A stretch of DNA of 22,852 bases from Paramacrobiotus metropolitanus (Eukaryota; Tardigrada; Eutardigrada; Parachela; Macrobiotidae): positions 1-22,852 of the forward strand of contig NW_026570653.1 in NCBI RefSeq assembly GCF_019649055.1. The letters run 5' to 3'. The notes under the pieces were generated by a model. It was not told where the DNA came from and ran no database searches. It worked only from the letters and a program-made list of their open reading frames with translations. Below, in pieces: positions 16,378 to 22,852 of this stretch (positions are counted from its first letter, which is position 1; every line of letters begins with the position of its first letter). Both the position numbers and the translations under genes were made by a program.

Positions 16378-17035
16378 GGGAAGTGGGCCGGTACATAGCA
16401 CCAAATTCGTGCACAGGCACGAAAACTTTCCTTTTTCAAACATTTTGTTTCGGTTTGTGACATTTATAGCCAGAAGATTTATACATGGCGTGAAAACCGT
16501 TTGTGCGCGCAACATCGGTTCGGGAGTTATGGCTGTTAGAAAATTCAAAAGTTTAAATGCGTTCAGGTGTACTAAAAGTCTCATTATGGACGATCTCCTC
16601 AAATTTTGCACGTAAATGCACATAACGATGAAGATCGTTTTTACACCGATCCACTGTTCTAGCATGTTTTTCAAATTTTAAAGTGAATTACAAAAATTTT
16701 AAAATTCATTTTAAAATTTGAAAAAAATCATGGAAGTCTGGATCGGTGTAAAAACGATCTTCAAAGACATGCGCATTTATATGCAAAATTTAAGGGAGAT
16801 CGATCCATAATCAGACTTTTGGTACACCTGAATGCATTTAAACTTTTTGGAATTTTCTAACAGCCATAACTCCCGAACCGGATGTTGCGCGCACAAACGG
16901 TTTTCACGCCAGTGTATACAAACCTTCTGGCTGTAGAATGTCATAAACCGAAACAAAAATGTGTTTGGGAGTGCGCGAAAGTGAAAGTTTTCGTGCATGT
17001 ATACGAATTTGGCACCATGTACCGGCCCACTTCCC
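16378..17035. mobile_element. 658-bp foldback element with TTA target duplication
   Basis: The whole element folds on itself. The left arm from GGGAAGTGGGCCGGTACAT at 16378 pairs with the right arm ending ACCGGCCCACTTCCC at 17035, and similarity continues inward to the centre near 16690 (AAATTTTAAAATTCATTTTAA). TTA flanks both ends (16375-16377 and 17036-17038). No transposase is encoded; ORFs inside are mirror images of the arms. A partial relative lies at 1-135. Confidence 0.9.
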
Positions 17036-17324
17036 TTAAAGGATAAATCGCTGGTTAAAACTGATAAAAGAGGGTACAGCATCACCGGCGGCGAATTTAG
17101 ACGAAATCTTTTCAATTATTCGCCCGCCTGTGTTTGTAGATGTTGCTGTTTAACTCGCTTGTGTTTTTAGCCTGTCATTACGTTATATAGGTAGAATTTG
17201 TGAAAAATTTCGTTGCTCATAACCCGAAAATAAATTATCATCGTATAAAAGTGGTACTTCGTGTATTATATATGATAACTAATCCTAGTTTCCCTACTCC
17301 AGATTAATCCATTACGTGAGTTTG

Positions 17325-17966
17325 TCTTCTACAACAAAGTTACTTGACTTTCCGATGCTCGACTGGCAACCCGTACTCGGAATCAGCTCACAGGTCATCC
17401 AGAACGAATTGAACGCCAAGCAAATACCACCGCTTCTCAGTCAAGGCCGCATACTGCGATGGTAACACTGTACTTAGAGAAGCTGCAGTAGCATCTGCTC
17501 CGCTACGCACAGTGTCCAGATCGTAGGTACGTTGTTCGGGTTACTATTCCAGCGAAGACACGTATGTGTTGTGAGGTGCGTGACCCACTCGCCGCAATGC
17601 ACAGTCCCTGCTGAAACAAATTAGTGCCGTGCGGCCAGTGGATCGGGGAGTGTATGTCCAGATCGTCCAGTATCTCTGTCAACAGTATACGTTGCAAGTT
17701 TTACTAAATTCCCTACAAACGAACTGTGCATAACTTTGACGAACATGCTGTACCAGCTAATCAGCGGTAAAAACAAAACTGCAGTATTTCCTTACGCAAC
17801 CGAAGCAGCTCAATGGGATCCTGAGACTTTTCGCCCGGATCTCTGCTCGTTGCAGTTAAACAGTGCAAAGTACAAGATGCAGTCCGCAGTGAAAGTCGTT
17901 GTTGGTGATATGAAGAATGCTCTTAACATGGCCATTTCGTCGATCCTATGCGGACTCGGATTCTAA
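17325..17966 (+). CDS. Possible two-exon gene, unrecognised
   Basis: Exon A, about 17325-17461, reads KLLDFPMLDWQPVLGISSQV and on to LLSQGRILR, then a donor ATG|GTAACA. Exon B, about 17699-17966, follows an acceptor-like GTTGCAAG and reads TKFPTNELCITLTNMLYQLI to ILCGLGF and TAA. The splice joins the two in phase (codon TGT). Neither end is fixed, and I know no family. A reverse-strand frame at 17503-17697 (LTEILDDLDIHSPIHWPHG) is a rival for part of the region. Chance open frames cannot be excluded. Confidence 0.25.
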
Positions 17967-18165
17967 GGAGTATGATTATCAAACCAGCACTCGACCTCGC
18001 AAGACAATTTTGCTCGACCGTTGTGACCTCGTAGACGCACACGAACATAAGGTTTGGAAGAATAATTTCTCAGCAAGTGAAAACAGGATTTGGAACAGTG
18101 TAAAATTTACTTTGTTATGAAAATTCCAGATTTAGCAGAGAGTTTTATTTAGCAAAACGTGGTGA

Positions 18166-18789
18166 GTGCGCAACGCAACAAGTGGCCGTATGGCAGGCAC
18201 GGCCGGGCATCGAGCACGCATCCATCAAGTTCTCAAGCAGTGTGTGTACATCCGGAATGCCTTTCTGTGTACACACACTCTGCCGTGCAGCTTGTGCACC
18301 CGGATATCCTATTCGTTCTTCAGCTGTATTCAAGGCGAAATTTGTGCTGGAGAACGAGATTTTAATACAAAACTTTCATGTCGACCGTTAGAAAATTCGG
18401 ACAAATGTTGTTACTGTGGTATTCTCGAATCTCTGAGCTTTAAGTTTTCTGTAATATGCAATTATACTTGTGTCTATAAAGCTGCTAAAGTTTGCGTAAT
18501 TATCATCTTTCGCTATACGGTGTCAATTTTGAGCGAAACGTTTTCATGTGTTCGTATGCGTTTGAAAGACCCATTTAAGTTCTTCGTATTTATGATGGCA
18601 GATTTGTTTATCAGTGTTTGCAAATGCGCAGTGTGTAGTTGCCCGATGCGTTGCGTTCCATGGCTGGCGGAGGCACTGAGCGAAACTCCTCGGACAACGG
18701 CGCTGAGCTGTATTAATTTAGTGATGTGCATAAATAATCCGAGCCCGCGGCGAACCCTTTATTGCCTTTCAGCAACAATTTGGACGTAA
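18166..18789 (+). CDS. Unassigned Cys-rich ORF of 207 codons
   Basis: This is the longest non-repetitive forward frame after the LRR gene, clearly longer than most chance frames in this base composition. The nominal start is GTG; the first ATG is codon 9. It has about 25 cysteines in pairs and clusters (LPCSLC, KCCYCG, CKCAVCSC) and hydrophobic stretches such as AAKVCVIIIF and FFVFMMADLF. No zinc-finger or toxin pattern is clear. Codon use changes little from the surrounding DNA, and a second forward frame and a reverse frame are also open in the first 170 bases, so it may be a pseudogene or spurious. Confidence 0.25.
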   Translation: MRNATSGRMAGTAGHRARIHQVLKQCVYIRNAFLCTHTLPCSLCTRISYSFFSCIQGEICAGERDFNTKLSCRPLENSDKCCYCGILESLSFKFSVICNYTCVYKAAKVCVIIIFRYTVSILSETFSCVRMRLKDPFKFFVFMMADLFISVCKCAVCSCPMRCVPWLAEALSETPRTTALSCINLVMCINNPSPRRTLYCLSATIWT

Positions 18790-18839
18790 TTGGACGGAGT
18801 CATACCGCGAATTTTGGACGTAATTATGTACCTTGAAGA

Positions 18840-18971
18840 ACGGACAAGACCGGATTTATCAGTGAAGCAAACGTTTCGGAAAACGCCAGGATATTTTATA
18901 CTTATAGCGAAGAGCTTGTGCTTGAATTTCGTTCGATATATTTTTACGGTTATGCGGACTGCCAAAAAGAG
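18840..18971 (+). CDS. Possible single exon of an extracellular protein
   Basis: The frame reads KTGFISEANVSENARIFYTY and continues as SEELVLEFRSIYFYGYADC, then QKE followed at once by a perfect donor GAG|GTAAGA (18972). An acceptor-like TTTATCAG ends at about 18862. The alternating hydrophobic strand LVLEFRS and late Cys recall a beta-sandwich such as CUB, but this is a weak resemblance. Downstream the frame runs into a SINE-like repeat, so the next exon is not visible. Confidence 0.3.
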
Positions 18972-19095
18972 GTAAGAATGCTGATTTCCGCCCACTTCTC
19001 CGTATTACTAATTTTTAGCAAGGATTTATCCCTATCAAGAAGGACCTTTACTAAAAACTGCAGTATTTATCAACAGCAAGCATCGGAAATGAAAA

Positions 19096-19257
19096 CGTCG
19101 TGTAAGGAGAGAAGCGACACAAGTACAGCGACAAAGTCTTTCAAAGGATTTCAACGTATTGCGCCGTGGTGCAGTGGCACTGCCTACGCGGATCTAACGA
19201 CGTAGCCGGGCTTCGATTCCCCCATCGGCGCCTTTTTCAGCCGTTTCTCGGTTTCCA
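19096..19257 (+). repeat. tRNA-derived SINE-like repeat, copy 1
   Basis: The copy matches 22575-22736 over about 160 bases, including GTCTTTCAAAGGATTTCAAC upstream and TTTTTCAGCCGTTTCTCGGT downstream. The central 73 bases (19160-19232) look like a tRNA: A-box TGGTGCAGTGG, B-box CTTCGATTCCC and acceptor arms GCGCCG/CGGCGC. Mismatches at positions corresponding to 53-61 and the first pair suggest it is not a working tRNA. Confidence 0.65.
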
Positions 19258-19400
19258 GTGGAGGGGGCCCTGGTTTCCGTCGCTTTGAACACAGGCCGCT
19301 GTCGGGAACCGGAAGTGAAAGCGAAAGCCACGCGCTGCTCCCCTGATTGTGACGATACATGGATAGGTGTGAAATTCAAATGGTATTATTGCGGCTCGTA
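19258..19400. other. Region after SINE copy 1
   Basis: Weak similarity to the DNA after copy 2 (ACACAGGCCGC) suggests the repeat extends to about 19305. Nothing else is recognised. Confidence 0.3.
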
Positions 19401-19458
19401 GTTACGTTATTTGTGCAAATGGTATCAAATAAGATACCATTTGCACAAATAACGTAAC
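19401..19458. repeat. Perfect hairpin, 26-bp arms and 6-base loop
   Basis: GTTACGTTATTTGTGCAAAT at the left is mirrored exactly at the right around the loop AAATAA. It has the form of a very small MITE or a hairpin RNA source. Confidence 0.95.
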
Positions 19459-20251
19459 AAATAAGAAGTTACACGCCGTAAACAGCATGCTACTAGAGTT
19501 CAGAATATTCTCTGTAATATGTGGTGTCGCGAAACCTCGTGCATTTCTAACTTTCGCAGCTCGTTCGATCGCTGTCCTTTACTTTGTGTTTCACATGATA
19601 CGATTTTCCTCTTATTTGCTCCCGTCAAGCATGCTGATTTACATGCACACATATGGTTCACAGAGACACTCGCCAGTCGCCAACAAAGTTTCCTGTACCT
19701 TATTCAGTTCTGTTTTCGCTTGTGGTATGGAAATCCATATCTTTAGAATCTCCTCTTGGCGATTTTCTGAGTGCCTCCGCTGATTTAAAAAGACAACACA
19801 ATCGCATAGAAAAGCAGAGTATTTCCTTAGAAACCAATAATTTTGATCCGTGCTCGGTTTGAAGTTTTGTAATATATGTAGCGATAAAGCTAAGCTATCA
19901 TACATAGATACGAAGAAGTGAATCCACAAATCGTGATACGCAATTGTTTTTTTTTCTCATAGGCACAATAAAGGAATACGCACATGGAGCTCGTAAAAGA
20001 ACATTCGGAAAGAGTTTTTCGGTGACATTCAGTAAGCATATTAATAAATTTGGGCAAAGTGACGCTAACGAATCTGAAAAAAACTTTTAATGAACGAAAA
20101 GAATTGGTAACGTCGCTCATGATCAATGAACGTATGCACAACTGAAATAGAGAAGAGCACATAATTGAAACCGGTTAGCTGTACCCTCTTTTTTTTGCGA
20201 CCTTAAGAGGAGCTCGGTAACCTTATTACGGCGTATAGTTGCCGGAGCCGG
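19459..20251. other. Region without a clear gene
   Basis: The best frame is a reverse ORF at 19639-19929 (96 codons; ENRQEEILKIW and AKTELNKVQETLL could be helical), but several frames are open on both strands here and none shows a domain. Confidence 0.35.
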
Positions 20252-20592
20252 TTATTCCGGTAGTTGTACCATAATTTCTTTGTACGCCGGGGAAAAGTCG
20301 TTAATATCTTTCAACAGCATGCTGATGGGAAATACAGTGTCCAGCAGTGAGCCAACGTGCAGCACGCTGGATACCGCGCGGTTTCCAGTCTGCTGTAGGT
20401 TGGGCCAAAGTGAGCTTAATTGCCATCTGGTGCAGTCTGCGAAGGCTCCGAGGTAGATCATCCGATCTTACTGTTATCGCGGAATCTGCTCCTATCGATC
20501 GCTGCTGCATGACAAAGCGGTGGATGCGGCTGCCCAGACGGTATTCCAGCGACCAGGACCTTCTGAATAACGGGCACCCAATTTACGTTTAG
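20252..20592 (-). pseudogene. Possible cadherin-repeat fragment
   Basis: The last reverse-strand frame reads VLHVGSLLDTVFPISMLLKD, then INDFSPAYKEI and ends QLPE at TAA 20252-20254. The string DINDFSPAY fits the DxNDxxPxF calcium-binding linker of cadherin repeats, and LPE fits the start of the next repeat. A preceding reverse frame (SRIHRFVMQQRSIG to MAIKLTLAQ) is offset, so a frameshift near 20400 or an intron separates them. Cadherins are calcium-dependent adhesion proteins; only part of one repeat is here. Confidence rests on one motif. Confidence 0.35.
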
Positions 20593-21135
20593 CCGTTTAG
20601 GCAAGGTTAATATAGAATTTCTTATACAACTGACACAGCATCGGTTTTGGGAACAATGGAAGGAGCAGAAAAGTTTAATGAACTTTTGATGTTATAAAAA
20701 ATCGTGCTGTTCTTTATTAATGTATATTACGTTATACCAAAGGTTAATAAAAACTACTGACACAGACACAGTGTGATACTTGAATTACAGCATTTGTACT
20801 TTTTCAGCAGTGGGATTTTACGCTAGGTGTACACTGTACAGCGCGCATCCAGTCCTCCTTGCCACAACAAAATTTCCTTGGAGCTGGTGGATAATAATAA
20901 TATTACACTGATACAGCAGGAGGATGTTCGCGCTAACAAAGATTCGAGCCATCCAAATACAGCAACTGTCAGAGAAATCAACCGCTTTATTTCCCACAAA
21001 CTGCGGGGGACCCGAATCAACATAATGGGTTTACCAAAAAGTAAGCAAAGGAAGTCTCGATTTCTAATGTAAATGTGGTTTGTGCTTACGATATACGAAA
21101 ATCTGCGGGTTTGAAAGCCGACAAGATCTGGAAAC
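20593..21135. other. Region with one weak ORF
   Basis: A forward frame at 20827-21072 (SLELVDNNNITLIQQEDVRA) is coding-like in composition but has no recognised domain and only a GTG start. Otherwise nothing is seen. Confidence 0.25.
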
Positions 21136-21198
21136 CCACCGACAAAATTTACACCATACTGTATAAGATATACAGTACGATATCCATTTTGTCGGTGG
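21136..21198 (+). ncRNA. Pre-miRNA-like hairpin candidate
   Basis: CCACCGACAAAAT at 21136-21148 pairs exactly with ATTTTGTCGGTGG at 21186-21198. Inside, an internal loop is followed by TACTGTAT/ATACAGTA around the loop AAGAT. The 63-nt imperfect stem has the size and shape of a microRNA precursor, but a small MITE is equally possible. Confidence 0.3.
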
Positions 21199-21276
21199 TG
21201 TATATATACAGTGTTTATATTGCACCGAGTATGGGTTTGTCGTTAGTGATTGGTTGTATGTGATTCATTTTTGTTC

Positions 21277-21444
21277 ATGCGGTTCGCTCGACACAGCAAA
21301 GAGCAGCGGTCCGTCAATCTGAAAAGCTCCCTGCCAGAGCCTTCATCCGATTTTGGAAGCGACAGTAGTGGATCGTTACTGCCACAGTTTCCCAGTTATT
21401 TCGGGGTCAAATGCAGGATTAATTGTGGCAGTATTCTGTCTTGA
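21277..21444 (+). CDS. Possible short coding exon, Ser-rich and acidic
   Basis: An ATG frame reads RHSKEQRSVNLKSSLPEPSS then DFGSDSSGSLLPQFPSYF, composition typical of a disordered tail. It ends at TGA 21442. The same phase reopens at 21475 as ESRSDEDVEGELQQAPQREL and ends at 21552, and an acceptor TTTTATAG (about 21577) is followed by WKWYYERRLMCYTSVVLNR and a stop. These might be exons of one gene, though a clean splice between the first two is not seen. Confidence 0.25.
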   Translation: MRFARHSKEQRSVNLKSSLPEPSSDFGSDSSGSLLPQFPSYFGVKCRINCGSILS

Positions 21445-21783
21445 TACGGGAAAACTTTGTTTCACCTGTAAACTGAAAGCCGTTCAGACGAGGATGTTGA
21501 AGGCGAGCTGCAGCAAGCTCCACAACGAGAGCTTCGCAACCTTTCACTGATGTGACTTTATTTTTCTCGTTTTATAGCTGGAAGTGGTATTATGAGCGCC
21601 GGTTGATGTGCTACACCTCTGTGGTGTTGAACCGCTGAAACCCCGAACAACAACCGGGAACATCGTCGGTCGGCTGCTGTTGTAGGGGATGAGAAGCAAA
21701 CACGACAGTACGCGTCCCTTTCTGGGTTATTTGGACAGATTTGACGCACGCGACGAATTTGGAGCACCTCCTTAATTCCCATA

Positions 21784-21887
21784 ATGTATAAAGCGCGGAC
21801 TGCGTTTTTAGTGCTGTTTACGTTATTTCTTGGAATCACAAACAGGTTATGCTTATGCAGCAGCTGTAACAACGATAACCTCCCAAA
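21784..21887 (+). CDS. Signal-peptide exon of a small secreted protein (exon 1)
   Basis: The ATG at 21784 opens MYKARTAFLVLFTLFLGIT, a basic start and hydrophobic core typical of a signal peptide, followed by a Cys cluster (LCLCSSC) and NNDNLP. A good donor, CCAAA|GTGAGT, follows at 21888; without splicing the frame stops one codon later at TGA. It joins in phase to the exon at 22156-22369. The product would be exported from the cell. I do not recognise the family. Confidence 0.5.
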
Positions 21888-22155
21888 GTGAGTATGTGAA
21901 TAACATAGAGCATCTTACGTATATTATGTCATTCAACTTTGAAACCCGGACGAAATTTTCGGCTTTCCCGTGGAATTAAGTAATTAACACCGAACTGTGT
22001 CTCAAATCCAGGACATCGACACTGACAACGTGGAATTTGGTTTTGATGTCTCCACAACGCCTGCACGCTATGTCCTTGTCTGGCACGTGTGACCGTCAAA
22101 ATTTTTTTCCGGCATACAGTGGCAGATCGCGACACAACCAGGTTTGAAATTCAAG

Positions 22156-22369
22156 CACGGCCGCTGATCCGTGCCAGATCCTAAACCGGATGCCGTTCGA
22201 TGCACCGCCTCGGCTGACGAAAACTAGCGGCATTCTTTACACGAAGCATGGAATCTACTTTGTCAAAAACAGATTATGTCGTGGCAGATGTGCCACGGTG
22301 AAATCGGTTGTTGCCAACGTAACGGACGCTTCACAGTTCGTGGACTGTTTTCGCCAACTGTACACCTAG
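22156..22369 (+). CDS. Second exon of the small secreted Cys-rich protein
   Basis: The frame runs from about 22148 to TAG 22367-22369. With the acceptor ATTCAAG ending at 22155 the junction codon is AAC and the phase matches exon 1 across a 268-nt intron. The peptide reads TAADPCQILNRMPFDAPP, LTKTSGILYTKHGIYFVKN, RLCRGRCATVKSVVANVTD and ASQFVDCFRQLYT. With the cluster in exon 1 it has seven cysteines, and NVT is a possible N-glycosylation site. The full protein would be about 105 residues. Another acceptor could change the first residues. A hairpin, TTCGCCAACT/AGTTGGCGAA, spans the stop. Confidence 0.5.
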
Positions 22370-22574
22370 CTGTAAAGTTGGCGAATACATTCAACGAACT
22401 GTTGACTGTTGCGGGTGCTCGCCGACATCGGTGGATTGGTCGACCACTGCGAGCATGGCAAATTTAATTTACTGCATGGTCCGGGTTGTGTTTGCCGGTA
22501 CAGATCTTCCAGGTTCGCGGTCAACTATTACCCGCAGCCTGCTGCAGCAGTTGGCAAGCTGTCTGCTTGTTTCA

Positions 22575-22736
22575 CATTGTGAAGCGAGAAGCGGCTCACG
22601 TACAGCGATTAAGTCTTTCAAAGGATTTCAACGTATGGCGCCGTGGTGCAGTGGTGCTGCTTACGCGGATCTAACGATGTAGCCGGGATTCGATTCCCCC
22701 ATCGGTGCATTTTTCAGCCGTTTCTCGGTTTCCCTC
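22575..22736 (+). repeat. tRNA-derived SINE-like repeat, copy 2
   Basis: This copy matches 19096-19257. The tRNA-like core at 22637-22709 starts GGCGCCGTGGTGCAGTGG and ends GATTCGATTCCCCCATCGG; A- and B-box promoter words are intact. The acceptor stem pairs with one wobble and one end mismatch, and the T stem is imperfect. Confidence 0.65.
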
Positions 22737-22852
22737 GGACTACGCCCTGCTTAGAACATGTAACCGCGTTTGACTTACACAGGCCGCCGGACAACTTGTA
22801 TGGGCCCCCGTCGGCCTCTCGCCATTACTTGCGAAGAGGAATTCAATTAATA
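22737..22852. other. Window end, nothing recognised
   Basis: The sequence ACACAGGCCGC near 22780 is shared with the DNA after copy 1, so the repeat may run on. No gene is seen. Confidence 0.3.

Noticed and set aside
16409-17115. ORFs inside the foldback element
   Set aside because: They are mirror images produced by the inverted arms and do not resemble a transposase.
19160-19232. Functional tRNA gene
   Set aside because: T-stem and first acceptor pair are mismatched, and the copy shares long flanks with 22637-22709, which indicates a repeat.

Overview
This is a repeat-rich stretch of animal nuclear DNA. The signs are short introns with GT..AG sites, AATAAA-type 3' ends, LRR, cadherin-like and CUB/FN3-like extracellular pieces, a splicing-factor (CWF19-like) fragment, tRNA-derived repeats and many TA-flanked inverted-repeat elements. 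There is no bacterial operon structure. A small-genome ecdysozoan, perhaps a tardigrade, is my best guess; nothing in the window proves it.

Layout. 1-1340: piece of a foldback repeat, then AT-rich DNA without recognisable genes. 1346-1492: CAGTCMCA-type low-complexity tract. 2058-3256: a leucine-rich-repeat (LRR) gene, P1, with a possible 3' exon. 3621-4262: a GC-rich reverse-strand ORF that stops abruptly at the end of a 1.8-kb inverted-repeat element (4260-6081). That element carries a CWF19L2-like fragment and, antisense to it, a small single-pass membrane protein. 6100-8100: weak ORFs, a possible FN3 fragment and further copies of a 15-bp GGTAGGCGGCCTACC motif. 8151-10701: 23 tandem copies of a 111-bp unit. 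10816-11406: a second LRR gene, P2, collinear with P1 but lacking its first part. 11580-13342: two decayed C-terminal pieces of a non-LTR retrotransposon-type protein on the reverse strand, the larger ending at a 785-bp TIR element (13345-14129). 14281-14640: long perfect palindromes and small MITE-like elements. 14878-17966: a possible zinc-finger exon, a 658-bp foldback element with TTA target duplication, and weak coding candidates. 18166-22852: unassigned ORFs, two copies of a tRNA-derived SINE-like repeat, a possible cadherin fragment, a pre-miRNA-like hairpin and a likely two-exon gene for a small secreted Cys-rich protein.

How it fits together. The two LRR paralogues suggest a local tandem duplication later invaded by mobile DNA. 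The inverted-repeat element, the 15-bp palindromic motif and the 111-bp array lie between the paralogues, and the array sits where the front of P2 should be. Several extracellular-domain fragments are short or broken, so much of the window reads as gene debris in an actively rearranging region. The most unusual items are the gene-carrying inverted-repeat element, the palindromic motif whose flanks change but stay complementary, and the 111-bp array with its two competing reading frames.
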